52,656 nucleotides of DNA from Dielma fastidiosa (GTDB taxonomy: Bacteria; Bacillota_I; Bacilli_A; Erysipelotrichales; Erysipelotrichaceae): NCBI RefSeq assembly GCF_000313565.1, contig NZ_HE578924.1, forward strand, positions 404,233 through 456,888, read 5' to 3'. Shown here in pieces: positions 16,573 to 29,030 of this stretch. Position numbers and translations under genes: made by a program. Within the stretch, counting starts at the first letter, position 1. Every line of letters begins with the position of its first letter. The notes beneath the pieces were generated by a model. It saw nothing but the letters and a program-made list of their open reading frames with translations, was not told the DNA's origin and did not search any database.

Positions 16573-18145
16573 TTGCTTTTACTGCGCGTTTTAATTCTGC
16601 CGCAGCCTTTTCAACTTTTGCGCCATAAACAACTTGAATATTTTCCTCATTGATTTTTATCAGCCCTAAAGAGCCGGTACCTTTCAAGGCAGCTTCATCA
16701 ACTTTTGAGGTATCCTTTAAAATAAGACGCAAACGTGAAATACAGTTATCAATTTCAACAATATTCTCTTTTCCGCCTAAAGCAGCCATAATTGCTGATC
16801 CTAATTCAGTAATTTCATCGACCATGTTGATTTCATCTTCCTCATCTTCTCTTCCTGGTGTTTTGATATTGAATTTAACAATTGCCCATTTAAATACAAG
16901 ATAATATATAACTGCATAAGCAATACCAATTACCACGTTGATAATCCATTTTGTTTCTGGGCCGCGCAGTACGCCAAACAGCATCAGATCTACCAAACCG
17001 CCGCCGGCATTACCAATACATACGCCAAGTAAAGTATTCAATAAGAATGAAAGACCCGCCATAAATGCGTGGAATAACCATAATAATGGTGAAATAAAGA
17101 AGAATGCAAATTCGATCGGTTCTGTGATACCGGTAAAGAAACTAGTTAAACCAGCTGCCAATAACATACCTTTAACTTTCTGCTTATTTTTTGGCAGCGC
17201 TGTCTGATACATTGCAAAGCATGCAGCAGGTAAGCCAAAGACCATAAACGGATGCGTTCCTTGTGTTAAAAAGCGTGTTGCCTGACGCATAACATCCATA
17301 TCTGGATTGGAAGACATTAATAATTGATTAAAAATATTTAAAGCCCCTGAAACTTGTTCACCGTCAATCATGGCACTGCCGCCAATCGGTGTAAAACGAA
17401 TTAACTGATTCAAGATATGATGTAACCCTGTTGGAATTAATAAACGCTCTAAGAAACCATAAATGAATGTTCCAAATGCACCAGCTACTGCCAATAAATT
17501 GCCGAATGCTTCAATCAGCATATTAAATAATGGCCATACAAAATACATGCCGCCAGCTAATAATGGAATTGTTACTACCATCATAATCGGAACAAAGCGT
17601 TTACCGCTAAAGAAACTAAATGCTGTTGGTAATTGTGTTTCATGGAATTTATTGTGAATCATCGCACTCCATAAACCGACAATGATACCGCCAAAGATTC
17701 CCATACGGTAAGTGAAGATACCAAATACAGTTTCATAAACAGCACTTTGCTGTGTTGCTTGCAGAATATCCATGCCGCTTTTCACAAGATAATCTATACT
17801 TGTTGTATCTGCGTTGATACCTTTAAGATTTAAAAAGAAACGAATTGTTGTATGAAATAATACAAAGCCGATGATTGATGCGAAAGTAGCTATTTCTTTA
17901 TCTTCTTTGGACATCCCCATCGCAACTGACATACAGAATAATATTGGAAGTAAACCAAATAAACCGCCAGACAGCGTATTAACTAAACTTATAAATGTAT
18001 TTACAATTTCCACATTCGCAAGAGAATTACCGAAAATCATTGGATTTTGTAATGTTGAAGCTAACCCCAGCAGCAATCCCGCTGCAACGATGATTGATAA
18101 AGGTCCCATTAAGGATTTACCAAGCTTTTGAATAAATGTTTTCAT
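16565..18145 (-). CDS. PTS glucose/N-acetylglucosamine-superfamily EIICB transporter
   Basis: Membrane subunit that imports and phosphorylates a sugar or sugar derivative. Residues 1-430 form the EIIC domain with many hydrophobic segments and the substrate-loop motif FTGITEPIEFAFFF. After a charged linker rich in Asp and Glu comes an EIIB domain with the phospho-Cys468 in EIDNCISRLRL. I start it at 18145 (MKTFIQKLG) because AAGGAGGAAGAA sits immediately before that ATG. A longer reading to 18196 has no ribosome site. The substrate cannot be read from sequence. The next genes encode an amidohydrolase and an M24 protein, suggesting that it may be an N-linked or amide-bearing sugar. Confidence 0.92.
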   Translation of the reverse strand: MKTFIQKLGKSLMGPLSIIVAAGLLLGLASTLQNPMIFGNSLANVEIVNTFISLVNTLSGGLFGLLPILFCMSVAMGMSKEDKEIATFASIIGFVLFHTTIRFFLNLKGINADTTSIDYLVKSGMDILQATQQSAVYETVFGIFTYRMGIFGGIIVGLWSAMIHNKFHETQLPTAFSFFSGKRFVPIMMVVTIPLLAGGMYFVWPLFNMLIEAFGNLLAVAGAFGTFIYGFLERLLIPTGLHHILNQLIRFTPIGGSAMIDGEQVSGALNIFNQLLMSSNPDMDVMRQATRFLTQGTHPFMVFGLPAACFAMYQTALPKNKQKVKGMLLAAGLTSFFTGITEPIEFAFFFISPLLWLFHAFMAGLSFLLNTLLGVCIGNAGGGLVDLMLFGVLRGPETKWIINVVIGIAYAVIYYLVFKWAIVKFNIKTPGREDEEDEINMVDEITELGSAIMAALGGKENIVEIDNCISRLRLILKDTSKVDEAALKGTGSLGLIKINEENIQVVYGAKVEKAAAELKRAVKANV

Positions 18146-18202
18146 TTCTTCCTCCTTATGCCAAGAATCATATGTGCACTCTACAATTCCTTTCATGGGC
18201 TA

Positions 18203-18239
18203 ATTATCTATGATTCAGGATAAAATGTAAACCTTTACA
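18203..18239 (-). promoter_or_regulatory. Promoter of the EIICB operon with a cre-like box
   Basis: On the minus strand, -35 TTTACA (18231-18226) and -10 GATAAT (18208-18203) are 17 bases apart. The palindrome TGTAAACCTTTACA (18226-18239) covers the -35 and matches the cre consensus except that the central CG reads CC. Catabolite repression by CcpA is likely. Confidence 0.65.
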
Positions 18240-18265
18240 CAAGCTCTTGAGATATTGTTTGTTTT

Positions 18266-18300
18266 ATGTTATTTGTAACATTTTATGTAATTTATTACAT
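18266..18300. promoter_or_regulatory. Tandem palindromic operators, probably for the RpiR regulator
   Basis: Two 16-base palindromes lie side by side: ATGTTATTTGTAACAT (18266-18281) and ATGTAATTTATTACAT (18285-18300), 19 bases centre to centre. Both have the form ATGTWA-N4-TWACAT. They sit upstream of the EIICB promoter and between it and the divergent RpiR gene, fitting a dimeric SIS-domain regulator bound at two sites. Confidence 0.7.
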
Positions 18301-18407
18301 GGTTATTTTAAGGTTGTATTTTATGGCACAGCCAGAGAAATTAAATTAATACTTGATTATTCCACTATATTAGCGATAATTATTATATTACGGAAGAAGG
18401 GTTAGAC

Positions 18408-19178
18408 ATGGGTTCAAAATTAGATTTATTAATTAATGAAAATTATCATAAATTAAATAACATTGACTTGCATATTCTGAATTTCATAAAGAATAATCAA
18501 GGATTATGTTCAGAAAGCAGTATAGCGGAATTAGCGAAAAGCTGTAATGTTTCAACAGCTACAATCTTGCGTACAGCCCGCAAATTAAATCTTAGCGGAT
18601 ATAGCGAGTTAAAGTATTTTTTGAAAAATGATACGACCAAGAAAGAAGAAGAGACAATCGATGTTGTAGAAATAATAAATTCAGATATTGTACAAACCAT
18701 TAAATTCTTCCAACAGAACGCTAACTTAAAAAGCATTTATCAAACAATGGAAAATGCGGATCATATTTATGCTTATGGTACAGGGCAGGGACAAAGGTTA
18801 ATGCTGCAGGAATTTGCCCGCTGTTTTTTGAATGTAAATATTAATATTATATTAATTCCCACATCCACTGAATTAAAGATTATTAAAAAGTTTATCACTA
18901 AAAATGATCTGTTATTTATTGCTTCATGGTCAGGAAAGATTGAAAAGTATAAAGAAACTTTGATTAACCTTGATGTTTTAGGTGTTCCTTTAATCTCAAT
19001 CACTAATTTAAACAATAATGAGTTATCTACTTTATCTGATTATAATTTATATTTTCAAAGCACTACCATTGATGAAGATATGAATATTAATCGGTCTTCT
19101 TACTTAACGCTGCATCTTGTTTTGCATCTACTGTATGATGGCTATATTGATTATCTGAATCACCAAGCAAAAGTTTAA
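18408..19178 (+). CDS. RpiR/MurR-family transcriptional regulator
   Basis: A 256-residue regulator with an N-terminal helix-turn-helix (SSIAELAKSCNVSTATILRTARKLNLSGYSELK is within 36-70). A SIS sugar-phosphate-binding domain follows (about 100-240, IYAYGTGQGQRLMLQEFARCF and IASWSGKIEKYKETL). It is divergent from the EIICB-EIIA-M20-M24 operon and probably controls it through the tandem palindromes between them. Regulators of this class commonly sense phosphorylated (amino)sugars. It ends at a bidirectional terminator. Confidence 0.9.
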   Translation: MGSKLDLLINENYHKLNNIDLHILNFIKNNQGLCSESSIAELAKSCNVSTATILRTARKLNLSGYSELKYFLKNDTTKKEEETIDVVEIINSDIVQTIKFFQQNANLKSIYQTMENADHIYAYGTGQGQRLMLQEFARCFLNVNINIILIPTSTELKIIKKFITKNDLLFIASWSGKIEKYKETLINLDVLGVPLISITNLNNNELSTLSDYNLYFQSTTIDEDMNINRSSYLTLHLVLHLLYDGYIDYLNHQAKV

Positions 19179-19186
19179 ATTATATT

Positions 19187-19210
19187 AAAAAACTGCCGAA
19201 GCAGTTTTTA
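19187..19210. terminator. Bidirectional terminator between rpiR and the gamma-glutamyltransferase gene
   Basis: The stem AAAAACTGC / GCAGTTTTT with the tetraloop CGAA has T-runs in both directions. It serves the convergent RpiR-type gene and the gamma-glutamyltransferase gene. Confidence 0.9.
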
Positions 19211-19216
19211 TTTTAT

Positions 19217-20830
19217 CTATAATGGCATGGCACAGCCGTCAGCCCGTGGATCACTGCCGCCAAATAAAACACCATTTTCCTTTATTTCAATTAACTGTGA
19301 AGCGCCCGAACACTCATAAGGCTCAATTACTTTAAGCTCATGTCCCATGGCTTGTAATTGCTTCAGCTTCTCTTCACCAATCTGTTTTTCTATTTTTAAT
19401 ACATTTGTAATACTGCCGCATGGATTGCTAGACTGAGCATCTGCCCATTTAGCGGTTTCTAATGCAGATTGCACATCCATGCCAAAATCAATGACATTGC
19501 ATAAGGTCTGCATGTTCCACTGCGGCTGATTGTCGCCGCCCGGTGTATTGCCGACCCAGCGCAGATTCCCCTGATTATCAGTTACCATATAAGTAACTAA
19601 TGTGTGCATTGTTTTTTTATGCGGATGCAGACAATTAGGATGACCTTCTGTCAAATTGAAGCCTGAACCTAAACGGTTATTCAGCAGGATGCCACAGCCC
19701 TCAATTTCCTCACCAGATCCCCAGGATGCCGAAATGCTGTGTATAAAGGAGACTGCATTGCCTTGACTGTCAACAACCACAAAGCTTGTCGTGTGGCCCT
19801 TTTCGTTAAATGGGATTTCATCAATAATTGGCAGTGAACGATCCATGCGAATCGCGGAAGCCTGCTTTTTCGCATATTCTTCAGATAAGATCATATCAAT
19901 AGGATTATTCACAAATGATGGATCACCAAAATAACGAACCCGGTCATTAAAGGCAAGTTTTTTTGCTTCCACCATCAAATGAATGGCTTCAGCTGATTCA
20001 GGCTCTAGTTTTGAAAAATCAAATTGATTTAAGATATTCATTTCTTCAAGATGAATAATGCCTTGTGATACCGGCGGTGTTTGGAAAACCCGATAATTGC
20101 GGTAAGGGACTGAAATTGGTTCAAGAATTTCTGATTTCATTGCCTTTAGATCTTCCAGCTTAAATAAACCGCCATGTTTTTCAGAATGTTTAACTAATTT
20201 TTCCGCAAGCTCTCCTTCATAAAAAGCAGCGCGTCCCTGTTCTGCGATAATACGCAATGAATGAGCATATTCAGGATTATAATACAATTCTCCGGCCGCC
20301 AGCGGTTCATTATCATTTTTTAAGAAACGCTTCCGCAGACCTTCGAAACGTAAGATTTTATCATAATCAGTATGCAGATGGCGAGCCACCTTTTCGGATA
20401 CCGGACAGCCATTTTCAGCCAAATCAATAGCGTCCTGACATAGATCAGCAAAACGCATCGTACCAAATTTTTCTAAAGCAAGCAGGCAGGCATCAACTTC
20501 CCCTGGCACAGCTGCCGATAAAATGCCGTCATTAGGTATATGGTTCATGCCATGTCTTTTGAAGTAATCAATTGTCGCCTGTTCCGGTGCCGCGCCAGAG
20601 CCGTTAAGCGCACTGATTTTTTTACTGGCCGCATCATAATACAGTAAGAATACATCGCCGCCAAGACCACACATATCGGGGAGTACGACACCGCTTGTAT
20701 TAGCCATGGCAACTGCCGCATCCATCGCGTTGCCGCCTTTTTTTAATATATCGATTCCTGTTGAGGATATCAACGGATGAGCGGAGGCCACCATGCCCTT
20801 TCTGCTCATCACAATACCTCGATGTTTCAT
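19217..20830 (-). CDS. Gamma-glutamyltransferase family protein, cytosolic
   Basis: A 537-residue N-terminal-nucleophile hydrolase of the gamma-glutamyltransferase family, which normally transfers or hydrolyses gamma-glutamyl groups and self-cleaves before a catalytic Thr. The cleavage motif is KGHTTSFVVVDSQGNAVS with Thr347 as likely nucleophile. The N-terminal MVASAHPLISSTGIDILKKGGNAMDAAVA and the later GSGF and NTPGGDNQPQ are also family features. No signal peptide precedes the domain, unlike periplasmic or secreted GGTs, so it probably acts inside the cell on an imported compound. It is 19 bases after a PTS EIIC gene in the same operon. Confidence 0.9.
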   Translation of the reverse strand: MKHRGIVMSRKGMVASAHPLISSTGIDILKKGGNAMDAAVAMANTSGVVLPDMCGLGGDVFLLYYDAASKKISALNGSGAAPEQATIDYFKRHGMNHIPNDGILSAAVPGEVDACLLALEKFGTMRFADLCQDAIDLAENGCPVSEKVARHLHTDYDKILRFEGLRKRFLKNDNEPLAAGELYYNPEYAHSLRIIAEQGRAAFYEGELAEKLVKHSEKHGGLFKLEDLKAMKSEILEPISVPYRNYRVFQTPPVSQGIIHLEEMNILNQFDFSKLEPESAEAIHLMVEAKKLAFNDRVRYFGDPSFVNNPIDMILSEEYAKKQASAIRMDRSLPIIDEIPFNEKGHTTSFVVVDSQGNAVSFIHSISASWGSGEEIEGCGILLNNRLGSGFNLTEGHPNCLHPHKKTMHTLVTYMVTDNQGNLRWVGNTPGGDNQPQWNMQTLCNVIDFGMDVQSALETAKWADAQSSNPCGSITNVLKIEKQIGEEKLKQLQAMGHELKVIEPYECSGASQLIEIKENGVLFGGSDPRADGCAMPL

Positions 20831-20849
20831 AAAATCACCTTCTTTTCAT

Positions 20850-22103
20850 CTACTGCTGATTCAGATTTTTTTGTGCTTCTTCAACTTCTTTCATACGCAT
20901 TTTCTCTGCGATTTTAAAGAACGGATAGTAAATCGCAATGGATATCAGCAGACCGCAGAAAGCCCAGACAGCGGCTGGAATATTTCCGCCTGTTGAGAGA
21001 TATGCGCCAATTACCGGCGGCATGATCCATGGTACAAGAGCTACCGGACGGCCGATAATATTAAAGAACATTAAGAAGTAAGTACCAATAACTAAAACTA
21101 CATCAACTAAAACAAATGGTATCATCATAACCGGGTTCATAACGATAGGGAAACCAAATGTTACCGGTTCATTAATATTAAAGATACCTGCCGGCAAAGC
21201 CAATTTACCAAGTGTGCTGAAAGATTTTTCTTTTGAACGTGTCATCAGCAGTACAAGACCTAAAGTTGCTCCGGCACCGCCCAGCGATACAAACCATGGA
21301 ATGAAACCCGTAGCTGTAATATAAGGGATTGGATTGCCAGCCAGATATGCTTCTGAGTTAGCAGTGATGAAAGTGGTAAAAATAGGCACACCCACTGCGT
21401 TGAGAATAGACTGACCATGGATACCTACGCACCACAGCAGCTGTGAAACAACCATATAAACTAAAATACCAGGCAATGTATTCAATGCGAATACAAGCGG
21501 TGAGAATAATTGCGTAACTAACTCTGGAATATTTAAACCAAAGACACAACTCAGCGTCCAAAGAATTGTTAATGCGACAGCACCTGGAATCAAGGCAGAG
21601 AAAGACTTAGAAACAGCTTCCGGCACACCTTCAGGGAAGCGTATGATCCAGTTTTTGCGGACAAACAATTCTAAGATTTTAACAGCGAAAATTGCAACAA
21701 CGATGGCCGTAAAAATACCCTTTGAACCAAAATACGTGGTTGACATTGCAAATTCACTGTCAATCTGAAGCATCATGAAACCGATAAATGATAGAATACC
21801 TCCCATCAATCGATCTTGTTTAAATTCTTTCGCCAAATTATAACCAACTGAAAAAGCTACATATAAAGCAATGATCCCCATTGTCATTGTGTTAGGAACA
21901 CCCAACATCGCTTTATAAGGTTCAATAAATTTCAGCCATGCATCATTTGGAAATTGCTGGATGATAATAAACAGGCTTCCGAAAATTGTGAAGGGAACAG
22001 TTGCAACCATACCGTCTTTTACACCGACAATGTAAGGATTCGCCCCTAGTTTAGCAAATATAGGCGCAACTTTCATCTCCATAAAGTCCATGAATTTTTT
22101 CAT
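20850..22103 (-). CDS. PTS lactose/cellobiose-family EIIC, no cognate EIIA/EIIB in the operon
   Basis: A membrane permease of about 417 residues in the cellobiose EIIC family: FMEMKVAPIFAKLGANPYIVGVKDG at the start, GIHGQSI and FNINEPVTFGFPIVMNP for the substrate region. I chose ATG at 22103 (MKKFMDF), preceded by AAAGGAGATGG. A longer reading to 22133 lacks a ribosome site. It is co-transcribed with a gamma-glutamyltransferase gene and has no EIIA or EIIB beside it. The orphan EIIB/EIIA pair at 11820-12456 lacks an EIIC, so a pairing is possible, but this is inference. Confidence 0.9.
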   Translation of the reverse strand: MKKFMDFMEMKVAPIFAKLGANPYIVGVKDGMVATVPFTIFGSLFIIIQQFPNDAWLKFIEPYKAMLGVPNTMTMGIIALYVAFSVGYNLAKEFKQDRLMGGILSFIGFMMLQIDSEFAMSTTYFGSKGIFTAIVVAIFAVKILELFVRKNWIIRFPEGVPEAVSKSFSALIPGAVALTILWTLSCVFGLNIPELVTQLFSPLVFALNTLPGILVYMVVSQLLWCVGIHGQSILNAVGVPIFTTFITANSEAYLAGNPIPYITATGFIPWFVSLGGAGATLGLVLLMTRSKEKSFSTLGKLALPAGIFNINEPVTFGFPIVMNPVMMIPFVLVDVVLVIGTYFLMFFNIIGRPVALVPWIMPPVIGAYLSTGGNIPAAVWAFCGLLISIAIYYPFFKIAEKMRMKEVEEAQKNLNQQ

Positions 22104-22151
22104 TTTTCCATCTCCTTTGAAAGTTTCATTCACTTTCCTTTATCTGCTGAC

Positions 22152-22180
22152 ATCTTAACATAATAATGTTTACTTGTAAA
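22152..22180 (-). promoter_or_regulatory. Promoter of the EIIC-gamma-glutamyltransferase operon
   Basis: On the minus strand, TTTACA (22180-22175) and TAAGAT (22157-22152) are separated by 17 bases. The start codon of the EIIC gene is 49 bases downstream of the -10. Confidence 0.62.
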
Positions 22181-22222
22181 GATTATAATGTTATATATTT
22201 ATAAAATATAGGACATAATGTT
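22163..22222. repeat. Three ATAATGTT repeats around the EIIC promoter
   Basis: ATAATGTT occurs at 22163-22170, 22185-22192 and 22215-22222, in the same orientation. The first lies in the promoter spacer and the other two lie upstream. They may be binding sites for a regulator. The region is AT-rich, so chance cannot be excluded. Confidence 0.4.
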
Positions 22223-22242
22223 AGACCGTGATTTTTATACAC

Positions 22243-22271
22243 AAAAAAAGATGACCTATTAAAATAAGTCA
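22243..22271 (-). terminator. Terminator of the PTS-GH1-GH1-KdgT operon
   Basis: The stem TGACCTATT (22252-22260) pairs with AATAAGTCA (22263-22271), with one G-T pair and a short loop. On the minus strand it is followed by seven T. It lies 31 bases past the end of the KdgT-like gene. Confidence 0.82.
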
Positions 22272-22302
22272 CCTAAAATCCTATTTATTGATTTCTGAGC
22301 AG

Positions 22303-23258
22303 CTAATGGATAACCGCTTTAACTTTAGCTTTTTCTCTATAATGCGCCCATAATCTCGTTAAATATGGCAATGCAAAGGTTGTGATAACCAGCGCTAAAG
22401 CACATTGGGCCGTTGCTGAACCGACATATGGTTCAAATGCTGGATTTATTTGCGCAGCCAAATAAGGCAGTGACAAGCTGACTCCTGATAAACCACATGA
22501 CGCAATTGCCGCATGCCCCGGCTGTTTCAGTATCAAGCAATCAAAAAGCAAAGCAGGAATCAGTGAAAGAAGTAATGTACACCCGCATAAAAGCAAACCT
22601 TGAAAGCCGCATTCAAACATTGTTATCAATGAGATATTGGTTCCAAACGCAAATCCTGCCAATGGTATTAAACATTGGGTACCATCTTTAAACATTTCTT
22701 TAAACTCACTGTCTAATAAATTGCAGCCTATCCCCAGCAGCAAGGGAAGCAGCATAGCCAGAAGACTATTAATCAGATTCCCTTGGCTAGAAAAGCTAAA
22801 TAGCAGCAAGGCAATATTGGGCAAGCCAATCAATGTCATTAAACCGAAATTCGCTTGATCAATAGAATCGCCTAATTCATTAACAATACTCAAATAAAGA
22901 GCCGAATTACAGCTCATATATGCGGTTATCCAAGCCAAAGAGCTGATTTGAAAAATGCCCTCTGCCGGCATATAACGCAGCATAAAAGTACCGAATATAA
23001 AGTAGAGAAGCAATTTAAACAAAGCTAACGGCAATCCGCGTTTTGCAACTTTTCGGATAGTTATAAAATCCATCTGAGTACCCGTAAAAAACAACATTAA
23101 ACCAATAATCGTCATCAGACCGCTTTTAGTAAAGGTTACCGTAAAGGGATCGCCAATTGCCAGTAAACCCGGACAAAATGTATTACATAACGCGCCAAGG
23201 AATACCGGCACCAGCATCATGCCTACCGGAATCCGTCTGATTAAAGCCGCAGCTTTCA

Positions 23259-23259
<1 letters not shown>
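22303..23259 (-). CDS. 2-keto-3-deoxygluconate permease (KdgT) family transporter
   Basis: A membrane protein of 318 residues with about ten hydrophobic segments. The start RRIPVGMMLVPVFLGALCNTFCPG closely resembles KdgT (in which the stretch reads IPGGMMLVPLFLGALCHTF). LDSEFKEMFKDGTQCLIPLAGFAFGTNI matches a second KdgT region. The start codon overlaps the GH1 stop (TAATG), so it is the last gene of the beta-glucoside operon. The family transports ketodeoxygluconate with protons; its use in a phospho-beta-glucosidase operon is unusual and the true substrate may differ, for instance an aglycone acid. Confidence 0.85.
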
Positions 23260-27548
<4,289 letters not shown>

Positions 27549-27549
<1 letters not shown>

Positions 27550-27854
27550 TATTTCCCCTCCACTAACGCTTCTGCCTGTTTCAGTACAGCAGCACCGTCG
27601 CAGCGGCCATAAGCAACAGCATCAATTACTGCGATTGGCGCAGCATCACCTACGATTTTAGATACCTTACGCTGAATATGACGTACTTGTGGTCCTAATA
27701 ACAATACATCAAAGTTACCTAATTCATCTTCGATCTGCCCCTGTTCAACAGCCCAAATCTTATAATCTTTACCCTGTTTTGCAGCTTCATCCTGCATTTT
27801 TGATACTACTAAACTTGTTGACATTCCCGCACAGCAGGCTAACATAATTCTCAT
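27549..27854 (-). CDS. PTS lactose/cellobiose-family EIIB
   Basis: A 101-residue phosphocarrier with MLACCAGMSTSLVVSKM at the N-terminus, where the second Cys is the usual phosphorylation site, and LLGPQVRHIQ later. The start overlaps the EIIA stop (ATGA) and its own stop overlaps the EIIC start, so the three PTS subunits are translationally coupled. Confidence 0.95.
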
Positions 27855-28186
27855 CCTTCTAAATCCTCCTTTTTAATTACTTTTGAAAGTAAACGATAAA
27901 TATTTAAAAATTCCTCTGCCTGATCAATCATAATCATGGCTGTTGTGAGATGATCCTGAGCATGAACCAGTATTAAACTTAGTTCACTTTTTTCTCCTCT
28001 GGCTTCACCCTGGATCAATTCCGTCTGTGTCTGATGAGCTGACTTTAAGTCCTCTCTAGCTTCTTTGATCAAACTAACAGCTTCATCAAAATTGAAATCA
28101 CGAGCTTCCTCAATAGCCATCAATGATTTTGATTTTGAGTTGCCAGCGTTTAAAATCAAAGTGAATGCTGTTTCATACGTATCCAT
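27851..28186 (-). CDS. PTS lactose/cellobiose-family EIIA
   Basis: First gene of the beta-glucoside PTS-GH1 operon, about 111 residues, all helical. LSLILVHAQDHLTTAM holds the phospho-accepting His. I chose ATG at 28186 (MDTYETAF) because AAGGAGG lies six bases upstream. The longer reading to 28207 would include that ribosome site in the coding sequence. Confidence 0.93.
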   Translation of the reverse strand: MDTYETAFTLILNAGNSKSKSLMAIEEARDFNFDEAVSLIKEAREDLKSAHQTQTELIQGEARGEKSELSLILVHAQDHLTTAMIMIDQAEEFLNIYRLLSKVIKKEDLEG

Positions 28187-28234
28187 GCGATTCCTCCTTG
28201 CTTTCAAATGTCTGCAGTCATTTGTTACAACTAC

Positions 28235-28315
28235 ATAATAAAGGAGAGTGCCGTTTCATTCCATAGATGTTTTTTCCGTTAACCAATGCGGAAATGAATT
28301 ATTGTATGCGGAAAT
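28235..28315 (-). promoter_or_regulatory. Activator-type promoter of the beta-glucoside PTS operon with two direct repeats
   Basis: On the minus strand, a -10 TATTAT (28240-28235) has only a weak -35 TGGAAT (28263-28258) at 17 bases. Upstream, ATGCGGAAAT occurs twice in direct order (28286-28295 and 28306-28315), 20 bases apart, about two helical turns. A weak -35 with spaced upstream repeats fits activation by a LicR/PRD-type activator, and one is encoded nearby at 29031-30941. Confidence 0.55.
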
Positions 28316-28423
28316 TATGAATTAGGATGAAATAATGCCCTCAAATGCTATATTTAAAATAATTACGGCTTGTAATCTATGGTATTATGTAACTAACAAT
28401 GTCTATGAAATGGGGAAACGTAT

Positions 28424-28972
28424 ATGAAAAAATATGTAATTGCATTTTTAATCTGTATTTATACGACAATATTAGTACCAATTTTAATTTCTGATATACC
28501 TGATTCAGTTAGTACGCTTTTAAATATTACCCTGATAGCTGCTGCAGTTTTAGGTATTCTCTGCATGATTGCATTATTTAAAAGCATCAAGGAGATACTC
28601 CAGACTCCTAAACAGCAAGATGAATTAAATAATCTTGCCTTGTTGCTGAAAATCGCTGTACTGCCTGTCTATGCTTATACCACGCTGATTGGTATCGGTG
28701 CTGGCACGATTATGATGATCTTCCCCGGCATGATATTCCTACTGCCTTTAATTTACGCCATAGTGACAACTTTGCTGTGCTTCTTGTTAGTCATTACCTC
28801 AAGCTATTCAATTGCCTGCATCTATGTTCACTATCGAAACGGTATCTTCTCACTTAAAAAGACTATCCTGCATGTGATTTTACAAGTAATCTTTTTTATC
28901 GATGTGATCGATTATATTTATTTGTTTTTCAACATCAGAAAATGCCGAAAAGAGTTAATTGATTTTGCCTAA
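28424..28972 (+). CDS. Small integral membrane protein of unknown function
   Basis: A 182-residue protein with about five hydrophobic segments (5-23, 33-53, 72-92, 95-125, 145-165) and a basic C-terminal tail. I do not recognise a family. It is a lone gene, divergent from the PTS operon and convergent with the PRD regulator. Ribosome site GGGGAAA is weak but at the right distance. Codon use looks like that of its neighbours and a clear terminator follows, so I consider it a real gene. Confidence 0.7.
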   Translation: MKKYVIAFLICIYTTILVPILISDIPDSVSTLLNITLIAAAVLGILCMIALFKSIKEILQTPKQQDELNNLALLLKIAVLPVYAYTTLIGIGAGTIMMIFPGMIFLLPLIYAIVTTLLCFLLVITSSYSIACIYVHYRNGIFSLKKTILHVILQVIFFIDVIDYIYLFFNIRKCRKELIDFA

Positions 28973-28975
28973 AAT

Positions 28976-29020
28976 AAAAGATATTTGCTTGAACATGTAA
29001 ATTCAGACAAATATCTTTTT
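28976..29020. terminator. Bidirectional terminator between the membrane protein and PRD-regulator genes
   Basis: AAAAGATATTTG (28976-28987) pairs with CAAATATCTTTT (29008-29019), a 12-base stem with a 20-base loop. T-rich sequence flanks it in both directions. Confidence 0.82.
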
Positions 29021-29030
29021 CAATTATGTA

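Noticed and set aside
18146-18196. Longer EIICB start at 18196
   Set aside because: The extra 17 residues contain the ribosome site AAGGAGGAAG of the internal ATG and do not match EIIC proteins.
22163-22222. ATAATGTT repeats as a CRISPR or larger repeat array
   Set aside because: Only three 8-base copies at uneven spacing (22 and 30 bases) in AT-rich sequence. No CRISPR array was seen in the window.
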